Shown piece by piece: positions 1 through 13,500 of a stretch of DNA of 64,000 nt (within the stretch, counting starts at the first letter, position 1; the number at the start of each line of letters is the position of its first letter). The notes beneath the pieces are model-generated. The model searched no databases and was not told the origin of the DNA. It saw nothing but the letters and a program-made list of their open reading frames with translations. Origin of the DNA: Arcuatula senhousia (Eukaryota > Mollusca > Bivalvia > Mytilida > Mytilidae); the NCBI GenBank assembly GCA_963971305.1, contig OZ020303.1, forward strand, positions 39,110,106 to 39,174,105. The letters are read 5' to 3'. Both the position numbers and the translations under genes were made by a program.

Positions 1-1452
1 TACTGTAGTTATTATCCTTGGGACTTTGATATGACTTACATATTTAGCATACATTATTTTTACAGAATTTTTAAAGGATACATCAGGTATGGTATTTGTC
101 CCCCCATAAAGCACACCATCCAGCTACTCATCAAGGCAATTGTTATCATCATCATTTGATACTGCTAGTCAAAATACCAATTTCTGAAATCCTCATTGCC
201 TTAATTATTTCAAATTTGATTACTCATGTTATCTTCCAGTTTTATTGTCTAAATGATTGTACAAACTAGTACTAATTCACCAGTTTATCCATTTATTACC
301 AAGGTTTTTCAATTTTTAGATTATCTGTTTTAGACATGATAGGATTTTATATTGAGTTTAGACAGCAATGCTATTTTCAATAAGAGTAAATTTGCTTTTG
401 ATTGCTGTAGTAAAGGATTTCATAGACAAATTATCTTTCTGATCAAATGTGACTATTTGAGAAAAAATTGAATTAGTTTTTATGCATTGTAACATCTATT
501 GATTATAATTTCTGTGACGAGACTTGGTACAATACAAAAGAAAATTTGACGTTACCGGAAATCATGTTGTATATCAGTTAGAGGTTTTTATATGCAAGAC
601 ATTCATTAATATAGAGCTAGCTTAATTCACTTTTGGTTCTCGACTTGCACTATTGACTAATAATAAATTTGATGCAACTTATATGAGAAAATTTTTAAAA
701 GGAAAGTTTTAAGATAAACAAAAGTTTTAAAAGCTAGATTTTCCTATTTTGTGAACAAAATGTTATCATAGTTGTATGCTTTTTACTTGATAAATTATTT
801 TTCTTATTACCTTTTTAAACAAGTGTACAACTACAAAAGTATGTATGCTACACATATCCCTATTCATGAGCCATTTTGTTTTTGTTTATATGTATAAGTC
901 CTCAAGATCTCTTGTATTCATATCATGCTATATATACAAATGTAAATGTCTTCGTTAAAAATTATTTTGCCTGCAATATTTTACTAAGTGACATAAATAA
1001 GTCAATTTGACATTTTGGAAAAGGGGTTTCTTGTTATTGTTTTCAGTTGGAGTTTCATGTCTTGTCTTGTTTCTCTTTTATTTCGAACTAATCACTTCAT
1101 CATTATTGTTTGTCTCCTATATATTCTGCTTTGGTATTCTGGTTTCTACTATTTTCTATGTTTTTTCCTACTTTATCTCTTTATAATTTCTGATCTTCTA
1201 TCATTACGGATATCTTACTTAGCTTGTTCATGTGTTTCTCTTTCTTACTTCAACTATTATTGACAGTCAGATGGTTAGTTTCTTTTCATATCTTTTAACT
1301 GAAAACTTCTTTGGCACTGTATTTCTCTTGCTTTGATCTAGCAAAAAGACTGTACATTCTTATTTTAATGTAACAAAAAACTGTACAGCCCAATTTTAAT
1401 CTAGCAAAAAGACTGTTCATTCCAATTTTCACTTTTGTTTTATATTTTTCAG
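1..1452. other. Intronic sequence left of first visible SLC4A11 exon
   Basis: AT-rich sequence with no recognisable exon. At 1330-1425 a motif like CTAGCAAAAAGACTGT recurs about three times in a short degenerate tandem. The stretch 1015-1263 is open in one frame but reads as low-complexity hydrophobic sequence without splice context, so I do not call it a gene. Confidence 0.5.
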
Positions 1453-1537
1453 TACATACTCTCAGCAGGATTATTCAAGGTACCACTACAAGTGAAGACA
1501 GTGGATTTGATTTTGACCAGTCTTGGATTTGTACCAT
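1453..1537 (+). CDS. SLC4A11: SLC4A11 exon 1 of window (cytosolic domain)
   Basis: Acceptor TTTTTCAG and donor AT|GTAAGT. The exon starts with TA, completing a Val codon, and reads HTLSRIIQG then FDQSWICT, matching the SLC4A11 N-domain segment before its KALQKRHV-type strand. It ends on AT, completed to Met by the next exon. Confidence 0.85.
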
Positions 1538-4500
1538 GTAAGTTTTCAAATAAACACTAGAATTATTGTCTGAACAACTTCCCAACATGCTTCAACAACT
1601 CTTTGAACTTGGGTCTTTTTTCAGGGCATAAACTTTTGTTTAAAATGAATTATATGTCCTTTAGAACTATCTTAGGCATCTGATATTTTATATACAGACA
1701 CTTTTGATTGTGGTCTATGCAACTGCTTCCATGCCATATAATCTTGACTCCATTTTCTTGCTCCACTGAATCTGCAAACTTAGGTCTTTTTATAGTGGTT
1801 AACTTTTTTGTAACATAGATATGATTTACTTGAAAAGTCTAATACCTAGGCATCTAGTATAAAAGAAAAAGGAGTTAACTCCATTGTGAAAGGCAATGTT
1901 TTCAGGGGACATTTTTTTTTTATATTTACCTACCCAATATATTCAGGAAAATAAAAGGTTGATTTCCATTGAAAATTCTGATATTTCACAAAAACTGAAC
2001 CTTGCAAAGACATTTCAAAACAGATAACACAATACATAAACCACATGAAATATCTCCTTATGGCAGTTATAACAGAAGACTATATAGGGTTTAACATTTC
2101 TATTTGAGGTGTGAGCTAGCCAACCTTACAAGGAGACATGTAGTCATAGCCAGACTGTCTCATCCTGCCAACTTGGGGAGTACCAGTCAGGAGGTTCAGC
2201 TGGTTGTCTTAGTCCTGGCACCAACAAAAGAGGTAAATGAATGAATAGTTTATTGCAAAAGCAAAACAAATGCTATAGCAAACACAAAATATACAATAAT
2301 GATAATACATGTAAAACAGAAAACAGAGAACATTTGATATTAAGAATTTATTTTCCAAGCTGCATTTAGAAAGTTACATGATTTACCGTATAGCGGGTTA
2401 TTTTAGCAGGTGTAAAATTTGGCGGTTTGTCTCTCAAAATGTATGGCAAAAATTTTGGTGGTTTTTATTTTGGCGGATGGCCAAAACCATAGAAAAAAAA
2501 TCCCAAATAACCTCTGTTCGTGTATTATTTTTTAGTAAAATTAAGTATTATTTTCAGTTATAATTCATTAGTTCATATTTGAATACATGTAAAATAAAAG
2601 TGCACATCAATTCAGTAATTATGGCAGATTTATTTACTGTGTGCCTTGTTCATTGTGCTAATCCCCGTGTTTAATTAACGATTTCAATGACAGTTGAACG
2701 AGTTTTCAGTTTGACAATTAGATTACAATCAGGCCTTTGATCTTTAATAAAAAGGAAGAAAAACAGATAAAGGGATTAGTCGAAATAATTTAGATAATTT
2801 GCAGTTTTAATCAAATAATTTCAAACAGATTTACATATGAGTAAAATTTTCACAAGAAACATTCTGCGCAAAGTTTTATACAGATTTGCTGTAGGAAATT
2901 AATTATCTTATTAACTATTTCTATTAATTTACAAAACGATATTGATAAACTATACAATACCAATCGTCTACATAACTTCTAAAATTATGAAATTTTAGCG
3001 GTTTTATTTTGGCGATTTCAGTCCGACCGCTAAAATACGCCAAAATTTGCACCCCGCTAAAATAACCCGCTATAGGGTATTTATAAAATAGTATAAAGTA
3101 ATTTATTTCTTGCTTATAAAACTTCTGTCTGTTGGGCCACAAACAATAGTAACTAGGTAAAAAAACTAATAAGCAGGACATACAATAACAAATTGATATT
3201 CGTCTTTAACAATATTCATATTACAACAGGTACATACTCTTGATTCCCTTTGAGTATTTTGGTATCTTCCAAGTTCTAGAATAAATTTAAGTTTACCTCT
3301 GCTAAGTTTGGAAAAATATTAAAATTATGACAAAATAAAAAAAAGATTTCATAACATATGATAGTTGCCCATCAATGAAAGTTGTGTAGCATGTAGTTGT
3401 TTCAGGTTTTAATCATAAGATGATCTACATGAGCTTTTGTACACATTTTAATCATAACTTTCTTTATCTCATACCTGATGAGTCATTGCCACTACCATTG
3501 TTGATTTCAGCACAAGCATTTTTATGCCCCTCGACGACATGTCAGGGGGCATTAAGTTTTACTCATGTCCGACGTTCGTACGAATTTCCGTCAAGCTTTT
3601 CTCAGAAACTGTAAATGGGAATGACTTGAAACTTGGTAGGATGGTTCAGTATTACAAACAATATGTCCTAAGCGAATTTTAGACCTGTCTGACATCTACT
3701 TCCTGTTTGGGACTGGATCTATACCAAAATCGACATGAAAATTTCCGTCAAGCTTTTCTCAGAAACTGTACATGAGAATGACTTGAAACTTGGTTGGATG
3801 GTTCATTATGACAAACTATATGTTCTAAGCAAATTTTAGACCCGTGGGACATCTACTTCCTGTTTGGAGCTGGACCGATACCAAAATCGAAATTTCTGTC
3901 AAGCTTTTCTCATAAACCGTACATGGGAATGATTTGAATCTTGGTAGGATGGTTAAGTATGATTAACTATGCGTCCTAAGCGACTTTCAGACCTGTCTGA
4001 ACTCAACTTTTTATTTGAGGCCAGCGGGGGCATCCGTGTCCCATGGACACATTCTTTCTTTATTTAAGCATCTTTTTAACGTCGTTGTTTATTTTTACGT
4101 CAGGCAAACCAATATATGGTCATATCTCTGTGTTAGCAATTTATTAGGATTTAAAAATTCCTTTCTATTTCATTTTTTTTGTACAATTCATTACATTTGA
4201 GTCTAATGTATTATTCTAACTATGTTCAATCAAGTGTTCTGGTTTGCTTAGTTAAAAGTCTTGAAGATTCCTTTAGTTTGATTATTTTATTGGCCGGATT
4301 TCACCGAGTAAAAAATAAGGGTTATAAAATGGTAAATGTCAGGCGGAGGGGAAGAAATTTTCATAACAGTTTTCTCAGCAACTTCTAATCACAGCCACTT
4401 GATATTCGGTAAACAGCATCAGGGTGGGGTCCCATAACGTGGGATACGATTTCAGGTATGTCGCTCACCTACTTCCTGTTTAACAAAATCCGGCCATTTT

Positions 4501-7500
4501 TGACTTTAACAGTTTTTCTTAATGTAAATTATTACATGCTAGCATCTACCAAATCCTTATTAAACAGCAAAACTCAAATCTGATGAAAACAAATGAGATT
4601 AGTTGCTCGCATGTTTATTGCAATGTTTTTCCCGAAGCGGCTTACTTTGTAATGAAACGGACCATAAATCAGGATTATTCTTATTAGTTTTCAGTCACTA
4701 TCTATACAGATGTATCAGTCTTACCATTGCCTTTCATCATATCTCTCTATTATAGTTCTTTTATGGTAATTAATGGTATCTACTGTGGTGAAAATTGAAG
4801 AGTTTGATTTTTATCTGAATTATTTGTGTAATATCATGATAAATGATTGGTGGCTATGGGTTAAGTTTTCTCAGCAACTACTAAGCTCAGCATCTTAATA
4901 TTTGGTATTCCACATCAGGATAGGGTTCCATATCATGGGATTTGGTTTCAATACTGCTGTTCATGTTTTTCGTGTCATACAAAAATCCAGACTTTTTGAT
5001 CTTTGACAAAGAGCCCAGAATGATATTGTTAGAATGATAATGATTTTTTAAATAAAAACTGTTGTTTTTCTTTCAGAAAAGTACAAAAACTGCTCTGGAA
5101 ACAGCCAGGACGTTCTCCACATTGTTTATTGACATGGACTACAGACACAAGCTATTAGAGGCAGCTACAGAGCAGGAATTTAAGTCATTATTACAACAGA
5201 GAACTAAGATGCTGATCTCACAGCAGGGGCTTCCAGAAAACAGAAAATCTCACCTTGTCTTATCAGATTTTGAAAAGGAAGAGGCAATGGTAAAGCTATT
5301 GTGGCTTATTATTGAGAGCTTGTTCCAATTATAATCATGCAAAATAAAAAAAAATCCAATTTGGAAATTGATATCAAGTTCAATTTTAGGCAAAACAATA
5401 TAAAAGATTCCGACATGATATTTTTTAAAACGAAAATTGTGGGTTATTATAGAATGTACCTTTTTTATCAGCAATCTGTGTCTGTTTGCCTATTTTTCAC
5501 AGATTTACTTTGTTTGAATGATTTAAAAAGTCAGTCAGATCTTAACCAAATTTCAAAACTGATGCTAACTTGCAAAAAAGAAGAATTGTCAACATGGTCA
5601 AAGTATGTGCCATTTGGAGGTAATTTTCAGTTAAAAGTATTAGATTACCCTTCTCTGAAGTATTGTTAATTTTCAATGCTGTTACAAACATGGGCAGGAA
5701 AGGTCAGTCCTAAATTTTGTACTATCTGTTTACAGGATTCCAAATGTCCCATAGGTAGAGGGATGATAAATGATCTCAGGAGAAGACTTCCACACTACTG
5801 GTCGGATTATAAAGATGGTATGTCACTTTCTTATCATTATATGTATCTCATAGTTGCCATTGCCATTTTCAATAATATTTCTGGATAAAAATTAAGTTGT
5901 GATTATGTTTGAAAAACGGAAATTCTCAGAGTTGTCGAAAATTGTCGGACCTGTCGGACTGTCGGACAAATTACTAGATCGGTCCGGTAGAAAGCACTTT
6001 CATGTCAGACCTACTGTCCAGTACAATCTTGTGACAGACATGAGAGCTTAAAGTGACTGGTAAAATGTTTTTCATCTCTGATTTACTTGTTCTGGTATTT
6101 GTTTACTTGGTTTGCAAGTCTTAACCAGTCCGTGCTTATGCACATGTCATACTTATTACTTTTCGTCCCAATCACGTATCGTCCCATGGGTCATATTCAG
6201 CCAGTCTTGATCCGATCTTTCGTTGTTTTTCAAGTAAAAAAAACACTAACTGGGTAGCAACAATTGCTAAAGATTACAAAAACTTAGCTAAAGTAGAACC
6301 GAACGTCTTATTATTTTATCATTAAAAAGTTAGAAATAAATAAAATTATTGAGTGAAGTCCCATGAGGTTGGGGCGAATTCCAAGGTTAATCTGTAGAAA
6401 AAAAACATGGCTGTGCCCTGGCCAAAACATATTCATCGGGTACGATACGATACGAAAACTTTATTTGAATTTGGTACATTTATAACAGTAAACAAAAGCT
6501 CTATTGGGCTTTTAACCGAATAGAGAGTGAAGTTAAAAAGAAAAGATGATAACGAAAGGAAAAACGTAAGAAATGTGAGCATGAGAAGCGACCAGACCGC
6601 ACATTTCAATTTAGTTGGAGAGAGGATCGGGACTGGAAAATGAACTATTTGACGATATGAATGAGGATTTTGACTTTGGTTATGAACAATCTGAATAGAA
6701 AAATTTCTTTCTCTTGCAAAAATATGCATCAGAGGAATAAAAATTAAAGAAAATAATTATATTCATTAAAATAAATTTAAATCGTATTCAGATCATATTC
6801 CTTGTATTACACAGGTCACTGTCAAGGGTTCTGGCTTTGGTTAACTTTTTTTTAATGATTTAATGTTAACCGTTGAGTGCTGCTTCTCTACATTACTTCC
6901 TTACTTGTCTTTTGAATGGAAACTCCTTGAAATAGGCTAGTCCAGCATAGTGAAATTTCTGTTCTCATTAACATGCTGCATTGTGATACTTAATATTTAT
7001 TGTTTACTGATGTAAATAACAAAATATTTCAGATATATCTGCAAATTGGGCTGTAGCAATAGCTATGATTTCTATTAATCAACCATATAGCAATTCGCAG
7101 TGTAAAGTCTAAAAAACACCCCAAAAATATAGGTCCGGCAAGTGTTTGATAGGTCCGGCATATTAGTCTTTTCTGCAGGACCTGAAGTCCGGCAAGAGAC
7201 AAAAAGATTTCAACAACTCTGAATTCTAAATTATTTTTGCAACAAAAATTAAGGCAAATACTTTAAAGGTTGAAATTTTTGCATGGGGTAATTTTTGCTT
7301 AATTCATGATCACAAAATAGCCGCCAAAATATCTCTCATGGGAATAGTTTATTCTTTAAGTAAAGAGTATAAATAATCAAATGAAACGTGAATTTATCCC
7401 CCCCATGAAAGATTCACTTTACGAAAATAACACCCGTCATAAATTTCCACGTTTACAGAAATTATACCACTTGACACATTCAAGAAAGGGGAATGTACTG

Positions 7501-10500
7501 AAATCATCCTGTCTTTGTATTAATACTTTTGTCGAAGATTTCTTGGCTTCTTCTGAAGGAATTGAATTTGAATTTGAGGAACAACACAATGATTTGAAAA
7601 TAGCTCTTAGCTCCTCTTTCACATCTCAATAATTTACGTGTATATACTGTTGATTTCTATTCCTTTTTCAGGCATATTTGGGAAGAGAACAATACACAAA
7701 GTGATATCAACAACCTTCTTTTTGTACTTTGCCTGTGTTTTGCCCAATATTGCCTTTGGAATGTTAAATGACAACAATACAGATGGTGCTATAGGTAAAG
7801 GATTAATCTTTTAAAAAGTTACCGATATTGATAAGTTAATTGATCCTGTCTTGTCATTCATCTTTACATCAGGATCAGGCCTTAGCATGAATATTTAATC
7901 TCTATTTATAAACACAAATACCAAAACGGGTATAAAAAACCCAAAACAGGATATTTGGTTATGCTGTATATAGACGATAAAGTGATGTGGAATAAGTGTA
8001 CCTGACACAAGTAACATAAAGAAAAGGCAATTGAAAAAATCACAATGGAAAACAGCCTGCAGTCTTCAACATGACCAAAGGTTGCTGCTTGCTGTCTTGT
8101 GATTGGCCGAAGACTTAAAATACAATACATAAGATTCAAAACCAATCTCAAATTATGCATATTTCAAGGAGTAACAACCTATCATCATAAACTTATATTT
8201 TTATTTCATATCACCTAACCATGTTTTTCCATCTGAATATAATTTGATTTTACCGACATGAAGACTGTCTAAACCAATTCCATTTATTTTATATGCAAAT
8301 TATCTTTTTTTTGGTCAGGTGTACAGAAGATATTATTTTCTCAATGTGTTGGTGGACTATTATTTGCCATATTAGGTGGACAACCCCTGATTGTACTACT
8401 GACAACAGCACCTCTAGCTTTGTATACTAAAAGTGGGTATTTCTTCAACCACAACCAATTTAATGTATAAAGGATGATAAAATTATCAGAATTACAAAAT
8501 ATTTTAGATTTGAGTGAAATTAAAATTAAGAACAACAAAAAAGAATGCCAATAGTATGGATTATTTGTAGAAAAAGAATGTTATCTAATATCTATCCCTT
8601 GTTTGCTTATAGCTTTCTTATTTACAGATGAAGTGTACAAGACAAATATTTCAAAAACACTTAATTTTCCTTTCTGGGATTAAATGCTTAAATGTCAGTT
8701 ACCAAGTTCAAAGAAAAAATAAAGTTCTGTGAAAACAAGTGGTTTATTGAAGCATTATGAAAGTTACCTTAAGATGTCATAATAGATAGAGTTCATATAA
8801 AAATCACACCTGGTCTTTTAAGAAATAAAAAATATAGTAGGTTCTCATCCCCTCTTGGCCCATTTTTATTCAGGTGCATGCAAATTTTGTTGTTGATTTT
8901 TTTGCAAATAGCATTTGTTTTTTGTCAATTTCCTTTAAAATGACTGAAAATTTTATCTATATGGATTAAAAGATAAAAACAAAATTTCCTGCCTTGTCTG
9001 CTGCTCCATTTTTCAAGAAATTTGAGTAACAATTTACAATCTACAAAATGTAGGAATTATTTTATTTTGGCCTAATAGACCCCTGTCAAGTGTAATGCAA
9101 GTTGCATGAGACTCGCACATCTAGTTGCAGTAGTTGGCAATATGGCTGCAGTTTCTTTGTTTTTTGGATTTTTTCCTCTGATCTTTCAATTTTTGGACAA
9201 ATCTCACACGAACAGCTCATCAAAACTTGACAGCCCTGCTTATCCAAACATTAGGCACCACACTCATGAAAACATGAACAAATTCTTGACTGTACTTGCT
9301 ATAGCCTGTTCTTTACATTTTATATTTTATTTTACAGTTATATATTCCATATCAGAAGATTTTGACCTGGATTTTAATGCCATGTTTGCTTGTGTAGGAT
9401 TATGGAATGCATTTTTCCTCATTCTGTATTCTGTTTGTAATCTGAGTAAATTCATGAAATATTCATCCAGGTAAGTTGTTATTGCAAAGATTGCACTATA
9501 GTTTTACATTTAAAATTCTGTTAAGGTTTAACCTTGTAAATAATTGATAACCTCATCTGCAATAACTATGATGGATTTTTAAATATTTGATGATTGATTA
9601 AGACAATAAAATAAAAAACATGAAAAAGTTTAAAAAAAAATCACAATATAAATAAAGTTTTAGTTGCATGCACAGCAATATTTATAAATGGTAGATAACA
9701 CTCTGTTTTTTTGTGGAATCATTTTCTGTCATCAACTATTGCAAAAAAAATTAAAATATTAAGACAATTGTAAATGACATGGGGGAATTCCCAGCAAAGT
9801 TTAACACAAAAAATGTGAACATAGTATTTAACAAAGAAAAAAAAAAGCAATGGTAAACAACAGTTATCTAGAAATTGGTGTCTACATTACTTATCCTCGA
9901 GTTCCCGTGCACTGTGGTGGATCATTATCTGCCTATGCAGTATAACCTTGTTGCAAATATTAAAGATTGTTTCTTATATTGACAGATCCACAGAAGAGAT
10001 TTTCTCACTATTCATTGTGTTTGCATTTTCATCAGATGCCATAAAAGATACAGTGAAAGGTAAACCAAAAGTACTTAAATCGGTAGGCGTTAATTTTTTG
10101 CTGATTGGGATTAAATTACACATTCATGGATTCATGAATTTGTGGTTATAACTAATTCTTTATTGAAAGCACCTCCTTGGGGCCAAACTTGAAGTCTGCA
10201 TACTTTATTTTAAAGACTTAAAAATTGTTCATTTGAAGTCAGAAAGAACTACACATGGTATACACATTTTGTCGATTTACACAGAAAATAAAATTACTGA
10301 AAAGATGTCACAATGTTTTTTTTTGTATCTAGGTATTGAGTGTTTAAAATAAAGGGGAAATATAGAAAGTTATTTGAACGGTTCAAGTTTTGCCAAATGA
10401 ATCATAACTTTCTGGCAAGACTAGAAAGTAATAAGAAATGTTTAAACATTGAAAACCTCCATTTGTGTGATAATGAATTTATTAAAATTATTAAGGAAAC

Positions 10501-13500
10501 GAGTAAATTTTCGAGCTGTACCAATTTTTTGTCAGGCAAACCACAAAATTAGATACCCATCTACCAAAAAGATTGGCATGTAATGTTTTGGTCTGTTTAT
10601 TCGTCTGTCTGTCTGTCTGTCTCACAGTCCATCCCATACCAGGTTGATATTTTCTTTTCCATGCTTCAAGATGTGGCATCATGTCTTATTGAAAATTCTT
10701 ATTTTTATATGTCTTACTTTTTATTTTTAGACTTCAATAAAAACTATTATAGCAGTGCCTGTGATAAACTTTCTCAAGTCAATCAAACAAATATAAGTGC
10801 TATGACAACTCAAGCTACAGTAGAACCTAATGTGACAGAATCTACAGATTTACAGTATGTCAGCGAGTGTCTGAAGGAAAACAGCATCCTGTTTCTTTTC
10901 TTGATGCTTGGAACAGTATGGCTTGGGATTACATTATACAACTTTACCAAAACGTAAGTATAGAAAAGTGATGTTTATGTTAAATTGTGGTGTCTGTGAA
11001 ATTTTCAGAGAAAGTAATCAAAACTTTTTTATCATGTGTGTTTTCACTGTTGTGTTTATGTATTTTGCACATGTAAATTAAAAGAAATAAAAAATGGTGA
11101 TGCTCTACTTATCTCATGCAAGTCTTTGAAAACCAAATGCTTATTTTGTGTGTTACTATTAATTTTGCAAAGTATAAAGTTTTTCTGGTTTACAAATTCA
11201 ATTTGGCCAATTCAAATTTAGCTTCATTTAAATTCCCAGATATCAAGAACAAGTCACTCAACGATAAATAAGTGTCAAAGTGACCCTATTATACCTAGAT
11301 GTTGGCAGACAACCATTTATACATCTATCTAGTTTATGGTGACCCTATTACACCTAGATGTAGGCAGACAACCATTTATACATATATATAGTTAGACAAT
11401 CCTACAATAAATAGTTGTTGAGATATGAACTCATGGAAAATGCTCAAAATGTACCGTAGATAACAATGACCTTATTTCACCCGAATGCTGACCTATTACC
11501 GGTATTCCTGATGGATCTATGTATAAGATTTGTTTAATCTACCCTGCATAGTTGTTGAGCTATATCTATATATAACTCATCAGACAACTTGCATGTAAGT
11601 CACTCAAATAGAAAATACAGATGGCAGTGACCTTATTTTACCTGACTGCTGACCTATTATTCCTGGTAATCTATGATTATACCGAAATATTAACTTGTCC
11701 TGAAACTTGAGATGTATAGTGAAGTGGATGCTGAGGGTTCATCAATAAACTTTCTTAACTTGTTTTACAGATTTAAAGTAGGTGTCATTATGTCTCCCCA
11801 TCCCCCACTCTGGTGTAGAGATATATTTTTTTGTTGTGTCCGTCTGCCAGAAAGTTTGTCAGCGCAACTCCTCTTCAACTAAAGTTGGTATGTAGGAAGG
11901 CATACCTGTTAACCCTCCCGCTTTTTGCGGGAGACTCCCGTTTTTGGGACCATTCTCCCGCTAGAAAACCATCTCCCGCGCGGGAGACTCCTTTCTCCCG
12001 TTTTCCTAACCCCCACCCGCTAATCTCCCACTTCTTGAATTGTCTTATCCCGATTTTTAGTTTCGTTTTTATTTTGCTTATTTTCCGCCATTTTGTTTGT
12101 TTATAACTTGGTGTGATTCGGGTCTTTCTAGAATTTACATCACTCCCTTTTAGATATTTAGGGATTTAATCAGGAATTAACTAATAGGCCATAAACTTGT
12201 CATAATTAACAAGCCCCCAAGCCATACCAGCTCTCAGAACTTCAAAGGATTTGCCGTCGGCAATCATCAGTCAATCAACTATCCAAATTTCATATTGCAA
12301 ATCTTTGTTTAATTATTAAAAACGTTGCCCCAAAATACCATTTTAGGTTAGAGCTATTTAAATTTGGAGAAAATATTCTTGTAGAGGACTAGATTTGTTG
12401 ATTGAAAACCCTAAAAAAGTTCGATTTTCGTGTCAATGTTTAATATATGATATATTGAATCAGAGTTATTTCCCTTTAAAATTTTGTTTTTTGACTCTTA
12501 AAAGATTCTGGCTCAAATTTTTAGCATTTCTTGATTGCTAACTTAAGAAATGTAAATTTAGTTCATCTTTAGGGTCAATTTAATTTTTCTGTTGAAAGAA
12601 ATTATTTTTTTTGAATATTTACTTTTAAAACCACACTTCATCCATCTGTTAATAAATGAATTTCAAGACATCAGAGAGCAATAAATTGAATTCTTACATC
12701 TCTGACCACTCATTCAATGATATCATGTGAGAAGAAATATGTAATTATGTTCTCTAAATGAAGGAATCTTTCACTATAAATAATAGAACAACTCATTAAG
12801 AGGAAATTCATAGAAAGCTTTTAACTTCAAAGACATATGTAATACTACAACAGACCAGATTTAAATTCATTGAGGCTTTCAATATACATCTATGAATGAA
12901 AATATATATAAGAGATATATAAAGTTAACCATCTGTGAAATGACCCCGCGAAAAGTCGTCGCGCTAAATCTCCCGCTTTTTTAATTTGAATGGTGGGAGA
13001 TCTCCTGCCATTGGACTCTGAAAGGTTAACAGGTATGAGGAAGGACACCATATATAGCTGTTTATGTAACAAGGAAATTGTTATCCTCAAATTTTTGCTG
13101 AAATTATGGATGTTTGAACTTACAATTTAAGTGATTTGGGGGAGACATCATTTTTTTCAGGCAAATACAAACTTTAATTTGTCTTTTTATACCCCCGCTT
13201 CGAAGAAGAGGGGGGTATACTGTTTTACCCTTGTCCGTCCGTTCGTCCGTCCGTCCGTAGCATATTTTCCGTCACAGTTTTCTCAGCAACTACATGACGC
13301 AGAGGTCTGATATTTTGTGTATAGCTTTCTCCTATATTACCATATGGTGTATACCGATTTCATGCTCCTAGGTCAACTGCTTCCTGTTTACCAAATACTT
13401 AGGTTTTTACACATAGTGTACATACATTCAACATTTCTGTCACAGTTTTCTTAGCAACTACATGATGTAGAGGTCTGATATTTTGCATAAAGCTTTTTAC

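Noticed and set aside
1015..1263. Hydrophobic open frame of 82 codons
   Set aside because: Low-complexity T-rich intron sequence with no splice or homology support.
9106..9337. Open frame continuing upstream of SLC4A11 exon 8, with a Met
   Set aside because: It lies before a good acceptor (TTTTACAG) that is in phase with exon 7, and shows no family similarity.
11831..12106. Open frame of 91 codons (+)
   Set aside because: Spans the junction between two repeat elements; no recognisable product.
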